Notes: generated from the sequence alone by a model not told the origin. DNA of 64,000 bases from Brachionus plicatilis (GCA_010279815.1 QEOQ01000651.1:68525-132524), one strand, 5' to 3'. Positions 12,097-23,995 are shown, counted from the first letter of the stretch. Program-made: numbers and translations.

Positions 12097-12535
12097 ATTT
12101 TTTAAAAGTTTTTTATTTTGGTTTTGGGATATAAAATTATGTTTTAAAATAAAAAAATTTTATTCTAATTTATTTTAAAATTAATCAAAAAGAACATTTT
12201 AATGAAAAGGGTGGTTAAAAGTGTACTGAGCTTGATCAAAAAATTAATTTTTTTTCAATATTTTTTTCTCAAATATTTATAAGAATCTAAAAAAATAATT
12301 ATTAAATAAAGTTTAAAAATTATTTTCCAGTGTAGAATTAAATTTTAATAAAATCAAGTCTCCTTTTGTCGACTTGATTTAAAAAAACTTTTAAAAAACC
12401 TCTCAGTAATGTGAAAAAAGTGAAATTAGAGTTGATAATTGTTTTTAATAAATTTTGATATTTATTTCTTACAGAAAATTATTTGTTTTATATAATATTT
12501 AATATATTAGATTATGTTAAAAAATATGGAAAAAA
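12097..12535. other. Convergent intergenic region
   Basis: Lies between the 3' end of the plus-strand membrane-protein gene and the 3' end of the minus-strand gene that follows. AT-rich with possible polyadenylation signals (AATAAA-like); no gene seen. Confidence 0.5.
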
Positions 12536-13531
12536 TTAAAAAAATTCCATTGTTATTCTAAAATCAGAACATTAATAAAAATTACTAAACAACCTTTAAA
12601 AAAATTATTTTAAATTAATTTAAATCTGGAAAAATTATTACCTATTTTTTTCCTCTTGACTATACTCAGTTGACTTGAGAAGTTTTTTCGCACTCTCAAT
12701 TGAATAATTTTGTGGATAATTAAATTTTTCACTTAAAGGTTCAGCTAGCAAACTCTTCAAGCATTGATTGACTATCCTTGGAAGCAAATGATTTTTTAAT
12801 TCATCAACAATAATTTCTTCAGCAATGTCTAATAGAATCGAAGGCTTTTTTTCAATCACATATTCAATCTAAACAATTAAAATTAAAATTCAAGTCCGAA
12901 ACTATTTCTTAAATTAATACCGGCTCAACTTGCTTAAATCTTTTTTCTCCAAGTTGTTCTTCGTTGTTTCTATGACCTAAAAATAAATTATCAAAACAAA
13001 TTTAAAAAAAATTTGCTTTGAAGAAATATCTTAATTAAAATCAAATATGAGTAAATAAAATTACTTTTATTGACTATTTTTTTATTGTTTTTTAAGCTTT
13101 TAGCCGGTGCCAAATAAAGATTACGAAAATTATTATCTTGACTTTAAAAAATCAATTCAAACTTTTGAAAAAAAATACCAAAAATTAAATACTTTTCTTC
13201 AAATTGATGAGTTAACCTTGGATACATATATTTTTGTTTTATGTAATTTTCTGATACAAGCTGAAAATTTTCCTCTTCTCTCTCGATCTCCAATTCACTA
13301 AACACCTCTATCAGAAGGTCTGGTATTACCTGGCTTTCGAGTAATTTTTCTATAAAAAAGTTCACGTAACTTTCGGCAAAATAGGGATTGTTTTTGTAGT
13401 ACAAGTACTCATCCACATCCTGATTAAAAAAAAAATTAATTTTTTGTATCAAATGAATTTATTTAAACATTTACATATTTAATTTTGTTAGTCAATCTTG
13501 AAAAGCTCAGCTCACGGTTTATGTAAGCCAT
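12536..13531 (-). CDS. Unknown small helical protein, alternatively ended multi-exon gene
   Basis: The start is ATG at 13531 (MAYINRELSFSRLTNKIKY). Exons by phase: 13531-13475, 13419-13217, a third beginning at 13141, then 12976-12921, 12868-12642 and 12557-12536. If exon 3 runs on, a TAG at 13077-13075 gives a protein of about 110 residues. If exon 3 stops at the internal GTAATC donor (13141-13125, 17 nt), the downstream exons join in frame and the protein is about 210 residues, ending NRITMEFF. Predicted helices include YVNFFIEKLLESQVIPDLLI and DIAEEIIVDELKNHLLPRIV, which look amphipathic. There is no signal peptide or transmembrane segment. I do not recognise the family. It is divergent from the gene at 13822, with 290 bp between the start codons. 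Confidence 0.6.
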
Positions 13532-13821
13532 TGTTTGTTGCCGACAATTGTTTTAGTTTGGAAAGCTTTTAAATATTTGAATTAAAAACATAAAAAAGCA
13601 AGAAAAAAAATTTAAAATTACGTGCTTTCATTAGACTTAGAAATTTTTTTTTCCAAATCGAAAAGAGAAAAAAAAATAAAATGGTTTCTATTGGCAACTT
13701 TACCTACTAAAAGAAAAGTAAAATTTCTATAATCAATCTTTGAATTGAGCAATTTTGTGCCATTTATTATTTTTTTTTCTGCCTAGGATTGACTTAAAAA
13801 AATTGCGTTAATTAATAAGAC
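13532..13821. promoter_or_regulatory. Divergent intergenic region, likely bidirectional promoter
   Basis: The two start codons face away from each other with 290 bp between them. The stretch is AT-rich with long T and A runs; no defined motif can be assigned. Confidence 0.4.
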
Positions 13822-14570
13822 ATGGTGTCCAATTCGGATGAAGAAAACTGGAGCATAAAGCAAAGACAGTATGGTAATTTTTACTTATAGTCAATCTATC
13901 TCCAATATCAAATAAAAGCATTAAAAAAACATTCTTTTCAATTTTTAAATTACTAATTATTAATTTTTAAAAGATTGGAATATAACCGTAATTCTCGATA
14001 CAGAAAATTAAACCCAAAAACTACCTATGCCAATATTCATTCCAACCGCATAGTTCAGAACAAATCAAAACAATCAAATGGACTTAATACGGACCGTTCA
14101 GATAAAATCAATAAGCAAAAAACAATTGTTATTCCAAAAAAAAATATTCATAATAATTCAACTCCATTGGCATCGCCAACACAATTTAGAAACAATACAT
14201 CAGCTGATCCATATGGTATCAAGCCACTGCCAAACATTACCACGCCTTATTTCTCTCATAGGGAATTTGCTGCACCAAATCTTGAGTCTTGGGGCATTCG
14301 AAATAACACATATATAAGTGATCCAAATAACTTCGACCGACTTTCGCCATATCTGCCCACTTATAGTTCAATTGTTAAAAATCAAAAAGTAATTAATTGC
14401 CTAGCATTTCTTAGATTCATTTGTTTTTTCTAAAGCCTTATGTTGTGGTTCCAAATTTTCCCAGAACATATGGAGCAACAAATTGGAACAATAACAATCC
14501 TCGTTTGGATTACATCTCAACCATTCCTTACAATAAACCCGATTATGATTCGGTATTTAATTTTTTCTAA
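13822..14570 (+). CDS. Unknown Asn/Pro/Tyr-rich small protein
   Basis: Three exons join in phase: 13822-13868 (MVSNSDEENWSIKQR), 13974-14388 and 14436-14570, giving 198 residues. The donor at 13869 (GTATGG) is preferred to the one at 13874, because the latter runs into a stop after eleven codons. The middle exon is basic and Asn-rich (SRYRKLNPKTTYANIHSNR), the third is Pro/Tyr-rich (PYVVVPNFPRTYGATNW, IPYNKPDYDS). The last codons (VFNFF, stop) lie after a possible donor at 14553, so the gene might continue to further exons. No signal peptide, transmembrane helix or known domain is visible. It is divergent from the gene ending at 13531. Confidence 0.6.
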
Positions 14571-15094
14571 GTTATTTTCTTTTTAAAATTGAATAATTTT
14601 GCTTTGCTAAAAAATAAAAATCCATTCAAGTTTAAGTTTAAAAAATTGAAGTGATAAAATCGGTTTTAAAAAGTTGAGGCTAGTTGTAAGAATAATGTGA
14701 TTAATAATTTAGAAAGATAAAATTTTTGAAGTAACCATGGATATTATAAAATAGAATAATTATTAAAATTATTTTATTTAAATAAAAAATGTTGTTTTGG
14801 TTATTTCACGTGTAAATTAATGTTGAACATTCGGTGTTAAATTTAAGATTTTAAAATATGATTAAAAATTTATTCCGATAACTTCATGATGGTAAAAAGT
14901 GCGTTCAAAAATCAGATTTAATTTTTTTAAATAAACATTTAATAATTTATTTAAAAAAAATAAAATTAAAATTCAACTAATACCTAGATTATAGCTAGGA
15001 GCTTTTCTAAAATCTCAAAAAAAAAGTGTTTATTATTAAAAATAGACTTTTTTCTAATAAAAACAATTTCTTGAGTTAAAAAATTTTTTGTTTA
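14571..15094. other. Intergenic or intronic AT-rich stretch
   Basis: No reading frame or repeat arm supported. It may be an intron if the gene at 13822 continues to the exon at 15095. Confidence 0.4.
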
Positions 15095-15351
15095 AGTTTA
15101 AAAAGAAGGCAAAAGAAAAAGGCAAAAAAATTTTATCTTTTANNNNNNNNNNNNNNNNNNNNNNNNNNNNNNNNNNNNNNNNNNNNNNNNNNNNNNNNNN
15201 NNNNNNNNNNNNNNNNNNNNNNNNNNNNNNNNNNNNNNNNNAAAAATTTTATCTTTTAGATTGCTACATGTTAGATAACGCTATAGCACCATTAATTTCT
15301 GAAATAATTGACAAATCATTTGAATTAATAAAAAGCTTTAAACATAATTAA
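15095..15351 (+). CDS. Terminal exon of unknown helical protein, split by assembly gap
   Basis: Right of the gap the frame reads KFYLLDCYMLDNAIAPLISE, then IIDKSFELIKSFKHN and a stop at 15351. Left of the gap, after an acceptor-like TTTAAG, the frame starting at 15096 reads LKRRQKKKAKK. If the N run is removed together with the duplicated 17-bp flank, both sides read through in one frame. The segment around NAIAPLISEIIDKSFELIK is an amphipathic helix. The upstream exons are unknown; it might belong to the gene at 13822, but the splice phase does not fit directly. Confidence 0.45.
15143..15241. other. Assembly gap (99 N)
   Basis: Run of N. The same 17 bases, AAAAATTTTATCTTTTA, stand immediately on both sides, which suggests overlapping contig ends rather than missing sequence. 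Confidence 0.95.
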
Positions 15352-15361
15352 ATAAGCAAAA

Positions 15362-15720
15362 GTTTTGTGAATTCAGTTCAAAATGATAAAAAGAACAGAA
15401 AATAATGTAGAAAAATTAAATAACATTTTTTCTAAATGTTAAAACATAATTCTGTAAGTGCATCTTAGTGCAACATTCAAAGTTGCATCAAATATCAAGA
15501 TCTGCTAAATTTGCAGAGTTCAGCAGAAATTAAATTTCAATATAATCGAGCGTAGGGCATTTTGCAGAGTTTTGCAGATCATTAGCAGACTTTTACAGTT
15601 GATGCAACTTTGAATGTTGCACCATTCTACATTCACAGAATCAATTATAAACTTTTAGAAAAAAAGTTATTTAATTTTTTGACACTTTGTTCTGTTCTTT
15701 TGTACTGAATTTCACAAAAC
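15362..15720. repeat. Foldback element, family A copy 1
   Basis: About 359 bp with long inverted arms: it starts GTTTTGTGAATTCAGTTC and ends GTACTGAATTTCACAAAAC. Inner segments are also inverted (TGCAACATTCAAAGTTGCAT against ATGCAACTTTGAATGTTGCA), so the whole unit could fold into one hairpin. A centre with TCGAGCGTAGGGCATTTTGC is shared with copies at 43494 and 49041. It encodes no protein. Confidence 0.85.
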
Positions 15721-15879
15721 CAAAACCTGGAAAGGATAAATCTTTTGACAACCAAAAAAAAGATTTTCAATAAAAAAATTCCTGATAGAAATAATTAAAA
15801 AAAAATAAATTTGAACTAACACACAAAAAAATTCCAAATACATACAAAATATAAGTCAAATTTTACTTTGATCTTTTAC

Positions 15880-16385
15880 TTTCCTCCTTTCCGGAAAAAC
15901 AAAATTTATTCTTAAAGAAACCTGACCGCCTACTGACCCCAATTTTATACAGCCCACCATTAACTAACCATCACTATTCTTGTTGAGAACTTCACAAGCC
16001 TTCCAAAAATGTGTCTGGTTTTTATCCAGGAAGTTTTATTTTTAATTTTTTTCAAAAATTTTTACAATAATTTTATAAAATTAATTTTGATTTTAATATT
16101 TAATATTTTTCATTTTTTATTTTAAATAATTAGAGACGTTATCTTAATATTTAAATAAGTAAAAATATAATATACTTGAATGAGGCGAAAATTTTTATTT
16201 TTATTTTTGCTAAATTTCTCCTCTTTTCTGTCATCTTGACATTTTCTTTCAAAAATTAATTTCACTTCCTCGACAAAAATTAAACACATTTTTAGAAAGC
16301 TCGTGAAGTTCTCTACAAGATTAATGGTGGTCAGTAGGGGTCAATTTTCGAGGAAAATAAAAATCTTGGCAAAAATCTAATTTAA
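15880..16385. repeat. Second type of long inverted repeat
   Basis: The left part (CCTACTGACCCCAATTTT, GAGAACTTCACAAG, AAAAATGTGT; about 15930-16017) recurs inverted at about 16284-16352 (ACACATTTTTAGAAAG, GTGAAGTTCTCTACAAGA, GGTCAGTAGGGGTCAATTTT). The spacer is about 270 bp of AT-rich DNA. No coding potential; a MITE-like or foldback element unrelated in sequence to the one just upstream. Confidence 0.7.
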
Positions 16386-17266
16386 TTTCCAAAATGTATA
16401 GAAAATTCCAAACTAAATGATATGTTAAAATTTTAAAATATTCTTACCTTGTAAAATAAGTAAGACTCAGTGTTTATGTAGAACCCGCAAAAAACTTTAC
16501 AATTTTCTTACAAAAAAAATTTTATTTAGGTAATTTTTTTTCAAAAAACTAAGAAAAAAAATAATGAAATATGTGTCTCATATTTTTTAAGTTCTAAAAA
16601 ATATGAGATATTAACTACAAATAAATAGTGCAAAAAATAATATAAAATAAAATAAGCAAATAGTTTCGAAAATTAAATTTAAGTTGCAATTTTTAAATCT
16701 TTCTATTTAGAATCATAACTTAGTATATCTTTAAGATAAAAAAAATGTTTTCGTTCATTGAAATTGAATTTCAAAACATATCTAAAAATCGAAAAAAGAG
16801 ATTTTGATTTTTTATTTCCAAAAAATAACGATTGTGAATTCATTACTCATCTCATTTAATTACTTATTTAATTTTATTTGTTAAATAATTATATTTTCTT
16901 TGAGAAAATTTTTGACACAAAATATTTATAAAATTTGAAATCATCACTGAATTAAGAGAAGTATTTTAAAAATTGGTCTTTTAGCAATGATGCGTAAACT
17001 TACCTTAATTGATGTAAAACAATGTGAAATTTAGTAAATTTTTGCAAATTTGCTTAGAATCCATGTAACAAAATATTATTGTAAAATAAAATTTCGAGTA
17101 AATTACAAATTTTAAATAAGAAAAATAAAAAAAACACTTTACAAAACTGCCACGATATTCAATCATTATTGATCCATTGATCTTAGTTTTAAAAACAATT
17201 TGCTACTTTTTTTAAGTTTTATGATCCTGTTTAAATGAAAGCAAAATTTTTTTTAATTACTTTATA
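16386..17266. other. Intergenic region upstream of the gene at 17267
   Basis: AT-rich; no gene or repeat supported. It probably includes the promoter of the following gene. Confidence 0.4.
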
Positions 17267-18176
17267 ATGAGGTCTAATTTTAAGCCCTTACGAAATCATG
17301 AAATAGAAAACTATAAGCTGAAATCAGATGAATATGTTAAAAACGCACAAGATGTACTTAAGAAAACATCTATCACAAGCTACGACGGCACAGATCTTTT
17401 TAGCACAAAATTCCTGGAAGATTTGGATTTTAGATCCAGTAATCCAAAATCACAAGCTTTTAGGAAATCACGAGTTCAATTTGATCCCATTGCGGAGGAA
17501 TATATAGAAAATGTAAAAATTGATGCTTATAATCAAGTACCAAGAGTGGATTACTATAATTCGATCCCAAGAACGAACAAGCATGCAATCGATGTTGCTG
17601 AGGATATATACCAAGCCGAGATTAGCAATCTTGTGCGCAATATGGCACAAAAGACTTTAAATGAAGAAAAAAACTATAGCCATAGTTTGGAAAGACCTGT
17701 TTTTAATTCTATTTTTGAGCCAGTTTTTAAAAATATGCTCACAGATATTGCCCAAGAAGTTTTAAATGAAAGGAATAAAAAGATAAAAACTATTGAATCA
17801 AATGCTATTAAAAAAGTAGCAAAAGAAAAATTGGTCAATAATTTAATGCTTGATCGAATGTTAGATACGGTAGCGCAGCATGGAAAAGTTGTGGCAGAAA
17901 ATGATGATGTTTCCCGGTTAATGGACGCAATGGCGCTAGACGTTCTACTAAATACGCTTACTGGTGTTGGTAAAATAAAAGAAAAAACAACCAAAAACTA
18001 TCCATTGAAAAAATTTCATCTTAATTCGTTTATGAATGTGGTAATATTAGAAAATTCTATTTTTTTTTAGATTAATTATTATTTTTCAGGCACTGGATAT
18101 TTTAGTCGGTGAATTATCCAGCAGTTTGGAAGAAGACATGAAAGAATTGAATTATTTTGAGAAGAAAACAAAATAA
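17267..18176 (+). CDS. Unknown helical protein of 286 residues
   Basis: Two exons, 17267-18040 and 18090-18176, join in phase 0 through a 49-bp intron (GTAATA...TTTTTCAG). The start MRSNFKPLRNHEIE follows in-frame stops. The protein is largely helical and hydrophilic, with serial segments of one style: AIDVAEDIYQAEISNLVRNM, MLTDIAQEVLNERNKK, MLDTVAQHG, AMALDVLLNTLTGVG and ALDILVGELSSSLEED. Such spaced Ile/Val/Leu helices resemble docking helices of the kind that bind protein kinase A regulatory subunits, but this is only a resemblance. No signal peptide, transmembrane segment or known domain is seen. It may be cytoskeletal or ciliary; function unknown. Confidence 0.75.
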
Positions 18177-21100
18177 CTAAATACTTTTTTTAATTCTATT
18201 TTTTAGTAAATTTTTTCTTATGAAATTTTATTACTTTGTTACATCTTTTAAATGAATTGAGTAAATTGGATAATTTTTTTAAGAATTATGAAATTTATTT
18301 AAATAGATTGTTGATATTTTTATTTGATCCCAATTTTATGTGAATTTCTTCCTATTATAGCTTTTATTTTTTTATCAATTAATTCGAAAATTTTTTTATT
18401 TTGAAATAATTATCTGTTTTAAAAGCAATACTAAATACCAATAAAACATTTAATTTTAAGTAATTTAATTCAGTTGCTTTAGTTACAAGTTATATGTCAT
18501 GACACTGACTTAATATCATTGACATCATTTATACTGATTTGTAAATTAAAATCAAGTTTTTAAAGTTTAATCGGGTATTGAAGCTTCAGGTTTTTGTGAA
18601 AAATTAAAATTATTTTTTGAAATTTAAAATTCCATCCAGTAAATTGAATTCAAAGAAAAATTAGAAAAATTTTATCCTTTGGAAAAATCTCAAGCTTTAA
18701 TGCTGCATTAAATTTAAAAAATTTGATTGTAATGCGGACTCGAGGTTTATAGTAAATCATTAAAGGATGAGGTGAAAATTCAAAATGTTATAACATGGTT
18801 TATTTTGCATGCACTAAAGCTGTGTTTTTGTTTATGAGGCTGTAATATCTAACCAGAGAATACGGTACTTTTTTCAATTAATTGTAATTTTAAAAGTTTT
18901 AAAATAGATAAATTTTGTCTGTTGATTAACCTTGAAAACGATTCAAAATTTTCACGTATTTTTGTGATACGATGTTGGTCTATGGGTTTCATATCTTAAA
19001 TATGGGGACCAACGCATTTTTAAGTGTTTTTAATAACGAATAGAGAATCCATTTTTTTGTAAACGGTGTGGAAAATGATATAGGTTTAATTTTGTAATAA
19101 GAAATTTAGAGCATTTGTATTTAGCATCAAAATTTTTATTTTAAGTGAATAGCTTGCTCCTATCTTTTTATATCGAAAAAAACTATGGGGAATGGTAAAA
19201 CCTACCATAAATCCTTGCAAATTACCCCGAGGTTCTGGTGTATAAATAACAATAAGCCTAACACACTTAGGACTCGGACTTATTGAAAATTATGTAGGCT
19301 TATACCATGTAAATATTTTTTCACATTTAAATTGATGTCAAAAAATGCTTTTTTTGTTTATTTTAGATTCCATTATTCTTTTAATTTTTTGTATAATTTA
19401 GAAATCACAATAATCAAATCCCAATCTAAAATTAACGATTTTTTTTGCTAAAGCCCACTAAATAATATAAATGATTTTGATATTATCCCAAGTTAAAATT
19501 TTATTAATTTAAAAAAATTTTAAAAATATTTATTTACTTATTTACTAAACCATTTTACAACAAAACGCCGTGGGGTAGTCTGTAAGGTTTTACGGAATTA
19601 ACAAAGAAACTCTACATTCTAAAATGGCAAATAATAATAATGGCCTGTTAAATAATGTCTTTTTATTAATTAAATAATAAATTTTTTTAAATTTTTGAAC
19701 AATCAATTTTCACTAATAAATATTCCCTTTAATATTAACCCTTAAAAATTTTTAAATTCATTTAAGTAATTCTTCAAATTTTATATTTATTTATTTGTTT
19801 TCTTACCGAAATAAAGCTATTTCAGAATAACATATTCAAAAAAATCAAAATAAAGTTTAATTATTGTCAGTTAATTAACCGTAGAAATTTTTATTTACTT
19901 TATAGTTAGCTAACTTTTAACATTATCTTAAACGATGGGGTCATTGAAAAAAAAATCGCTTTATTTTTTAATATTAAGATGAATATGTTTCTACCAATTT
20001 TCAGCTAGTAAACCCATTACTTATACCTTGTTGCTATTTTATTTCTTTAACGCTAATTCAGGGCGATGTATAAAATTAGATAGACAATTTTTAATAAAAA
20101 AAATGATCAATACAAATCTTAGAAGATAATGATTCACTTCTAAGAGACTTGTTTTGAAGTTAAAGTCACAAAATTTTAACAATAAAAAAAAATTTTGAAC
20201 TGCATTGACATAGCTTAACAATTAAAACAACTCTGATAAATTGTTACTTTTAATATTGGTTCAATTAGATTATCGGTATTTTTTTAAGTTTCAAAAAAAT
20301 TATTGATCAATTTGAAAAATTTAAGTTGAGTTTATAAATTTTTGAATTTAAAATCAAAATCTGTTATTTTACTCTTTAAAATAATACAAACTAGACTAAT
20401 TAAATCTTTTTTATTTATTAGATACTATTTACTTTTGGTAATTTTTACCAAATTTTTCAATTTAATTTTAGATGCAAATTAATGAATTAGTAAAATAGTG
20501 ATAAAATATTGCAAATCATAAAATAATTGACTCAGAATCTATTACTTAATAAAAAGACAAAAACATTTAAAAAAAGTTCAAAAATAATAGTATGCCGATA
20601 TTGTAAGATAAGGTTCAAATAATATATCAATTTTTTAATTTTCTCTCAATTAAAATTAGGTTTTGAAAATTTAAAATAAATTTTTTATTCTTTATATATT
20701 CATTTAAAACGAAAAATTTGACTCTTTCTTTGATGCGCCTAGAAAAAAATTACCATCCTCATTATTTTTTGAATTTAAAATAAGGTTTATTCAGTTTTTC
20801 ATAACGTTTTTAATAATCAAAATTTAAATAAAAAATGTAGCAACAAAATAAAATGGAAGCCTCACAATCTTTTCAGTTTAATTGTCAGTAAGTGATTATA
20901 ACAATTGACTCAACAACTTGAAATATTTTAAAATGATTCTGTTTTTTTGTTGATTTTAAGAATTAAATTATATTTATTTTTTTGTTAAGTTTATAGAATT
21001 TAAACGATTTTGAAATAAATAAATAACAAAAAAAATGGTATGTACACAAATATGAAAATTTAAATTTAAATTAAATGAAAATTTTTCAATCATATGGATT

Positions 21101-21551
21101 AGTTTAATTTATATTTTAATTAATTTTTAAAAAAAATTTAAAATTTAAAATGCCATTTAACAAAAAAATTCTGAGAAATTACTGAAATCGGTTTTAAAAG
21201 TTTTAAATGACATGTACATTTTCATTTTTTTGGTTTTTTATTTAAATTTCGGTTTAAATTAACTTCAAGATTTGTAATTTTTCAAAAATATTTTGTTCTC
21301 GATACTGATGATCAAATAACTATAAGTTATTATTCAAAATTTAAATAAAATAAAAAATAAACAAATTTTATTAAATGAATAAAAATTTTATAAAATTTTT
21401 TAATTAATAATTTTTATACAATTGATTTATTTGTTTTTTTTTTAATGAAAAATTTATCACATCTAAATAAATAAAGTATTTTTTGTTCCAAAGATGAAAT
21501 TGTTTTTGAGCTTTTTTTCTCTAAAAAAATTCTTCTTAAAATTAAGCAGCT
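18177..21551. other. Intergenic region without recognisable gene
   Basis: About 3.4 kb of strongly AT-rich DNA. Short less biased patches (around 18940-19030, 19190-19270 and 19560-19600) do not form supported frames. I see no tRNA or clear repeat arms. Confidence 0.5.
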
Positions 21552-22523
21552 TTATTTAATAATCGATTCTAACTGGGACAACGCCTTTAGCTGCTTGAAT
21601 TTTTTGTTCCTAGGCGCTGGCTTTCCATACCGTACATTTCTGTCATCTAGCTTAAAATTAATGTTGTTTTGTTCGCGGCAATAATTACATTTATTTTCCA
21701 GTGCTTTTATTTTATTAAAAATTTCCCTAACCGAAGCCGATGATTTTAATGGCCGTCTCACTGATTTATTCTCAGCTAAAATTTCATTTAGATAATTTGA
21801 ATTCAAACTCTCTTGTGGAATTTCTTCAATTTCATCATCACAAATTTGACAGTTCGACTCTTGGTCAATCTCAGTCATCGATCGAGTATTTGAAATTTTT
21901 TTTAAACTAAAATTTTTCAGCTGATCTTCTGATCGATCATTTTTGAAGCCAATCATGCTTTTGTATGATTTTAAACTTTTGAAAAAATTCTTTTCCAAAG
22001 AATCAGTCGAGCATTGGTCCATTTTACAGCTTGGTGTTTTTCTCAGATAACCTGATCCAGTATGAAACGAAGATTTATGTGAATAGGCCATTCTGGATCT
22101 TGGAAAGTCTTCATCTATCAGATTTTTACTTTGTGCTCGCTCAATGCTAGCCGAGGATGTCTTTACTTCTTCAACTGATTTTTTAACACTAGTGTATTCT
22201 CGAAGCCAATTCGAATCTTCAAATGCATAATCTTTTTCTATTAAATTAAGCTCTAGTTTTAGTCTTTTTTCAGCTTGCTTATTTTTGCCAGTGGTGAATT
22301 TGAACGCTTTTTGACTTATTTTTGCCAATTTCTGGACCATTAATTGAGATTTGATATTATTTGGTAAGTATGTAAGCTGGTCTGTATTATCCTTACGGTG
22401 AGGCTTTTTATTACTTAGAAAATGAATTGTATACTCTCCTTGCTTGGAAGATGGAACTGGCTTAAAATTCAGTTTATGAAAATTATTATGAAATACATTT
22501 GGATTACATATTTCAACCAGCAT
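21552..22523 (-). CDS. Unknown Ser/Lys-rich protein with two Cys pairs
   Basis: One long exon. The first in-frame ATG is at 22523 (MLVEICNPNVFHNNF), giving 323 residues; the open frame extends upstream to an acceptor-like ATTTTAG near 22542, so an earlier exon is possible. The protein is basic and Ser-rich with probable phosphorylation sites (KTSSASIERAQS, SYKSMIGF, NTRSMTEID). Two cysteine pairs (CQICDDE near residue 236, CNYCREQNN near residue 288) could bind a metal jointly, but no standard finger spacing is visible. The end is KKFKQLKALSQLESIIK. No transmembrane segment. The family is not recognised; codon use and length make it a credible gene. Confidence 0.7.
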   Translation of the reverse strand: MLVEICNPNVFHNNFHKLNFKPVPSSKQGEYTIHFLSNKKPHRKDNTDQLTYLPNNIKSQLMVQKLAKISQKAFKFTTGKNKQAEKRLKLELNLIEKDYAFEDSNWLREYTSVKKSVEEVKTSSASIERAQSKNLIDEDFPRSRMAYSHKSSFHTGSGYLRKTPSCKMDQCSTDSLEKNFFKSLKSYKSMIGFKNDRSEDQLKNFSLKKISNTRSMTEIDQESNCQICDDEIEEIPQESLNSNYLNEILAENKSVRRPLKSSASVREIFNKIKALENKCNYCREQNNINFKLDDRNVRYGKPAPRNKKFKQLKALSQLESIIK

Positions 22524-23995
22524 TCTTAAGACATGACTTCTAAAATTTAAATTTTTCAAAATTAAAAAATTTTTTTTCGAAAAAAAAAATTAAAACTTGA
22601 ATTTGTTTTAGATATAAAAAATGGCTTCAGCATTAAACAAGGTATCTTTTTATTAAAAAAAAGTTTTTATTAAATTATCTACCCCTGAAATTGTATTATA
22701 AACCTAGAGTAAAAATTCTTGGTATAATAAACATTAAAATTTTTAACTGTTTTTAATCGCTACAATGTTGATTTTTCATTTAATTTTCGCTGAACCAAAA
22801 TACTTTATACTTTTAGGTAAATTGATTAAAATTTAAAACAAAAATGTTTTAATAAGCTTTCTGAAGAAAAATAATAAACAAACTAATTTATATCCTTAAC
22901 TACTGTAAAACTTAAGTATTCTTTGAAAATATCACACAGCAATTAAATTTTTCAAAATACAAACAATGCATTTATTTTTAGGATGCTTCATCACATTAAG
23001 GATGGAAAAAATTTATTTGTCTAGCTTAAATTTGAATCAATGATAAATTAAAATTTAATCAGATTTTTATTTTAAGTAAAAATAATACTAGGAAAGGATA
23101 TGTACATTTGTTTTTTATTAAAAATTGATTAATATTTAAAGTTGTATTTTTATTGATTTTCCTTCAAAAATTTGATTTCGATATAAAAATTGAAAGAATA
23201 AATAAAACATTTAAACTAAGTTTAGCTTCTTAGTTTATTTAATTTAATGATATTTTCTTAATTTTTGTTTTTAGCACTAAAACAATATTTGTTTTATTTT
23301 TTATCTTAAAAATAGCACAATGTTTTTTCGATTGAAAGCATTATTAATTTTTTATTTTTATTAAAAAACTAAATTATTAATTAAAAATCTTTGAAAAAAT
23401 TGATGTCTTTAGGCTTTGGAAGTGCAAAAGGGTCATAATAAAAAAAATTAATTCATCGGTGCTGCATGCATATTGCACTGGTTCGTCTTTTTGTCACTTA
23501 AAGCCAATTTATTTTTTGACTTTAATTATAATCAAACTGAGAACATTTTTTATAAAAATTAATTTTTTAAAATTTTCAAATCTTGAAAATCCTACTTAAT
23601 TTTACTTTTTCTTAAAAAACATTTTCATTCTTACAGAGAATTATCAAAATTTATTAAATAATTTAAAAAATTAGAATTTTTATTCAAAATTAAAAAAAAA
23701 GGTAAACTTGATCGAAATTAATAAATATAAATTGAAATAGAATTTCGAATTTAGAAATCGTTAGTTTATTGAGTGAGGCGTGGAACTCTTATCATAAAAA
23801 AAATCAGCTTTTTTGGCCCAAAAAAATAAGTTTAATTTTCTAAAAAATCATTAGTAAATTGACTTAACACAAATTTTACTAATATAAGATTATTTAAAAA
23901 TAAAGGTGATTGATCAGATATTAACAAATATCGTAGGATATAATATATTTGTAGAGCTATAAGCAAAAAAATAGATTATTATTTTGACTAAATAA
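22524..23995. other. Intergenic region
   Basis: AT-rich. A short plus-strand ATGGCTTCAGCATTAAACAAG with a following GTATCT (22621) looks like a possible first exon, but no downstream exon was found. Otherwise nothing supported. Confidence 0.4.

Noticed and set aside
20039..20221. 60-codon minus-strand frame
   Set aside because: Low complexity, no similarity, no splice or start context.
22621..22641. Short ATGGCTTCAGCATTAAACAAG with GT, a possible first exon
   Set aside because: Seven codons only, no following exon was found, and it lies close to the start of a minus-strand gene.
23471..23492. TATTGCACTGGTTCGTC, which begins like miR-25/92 family microRNAs
   Set aside because: Only the seed matches well. 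The best local hairpin has about eight pairs, and an upstream arm pairs poorly with a 50-nt loop.
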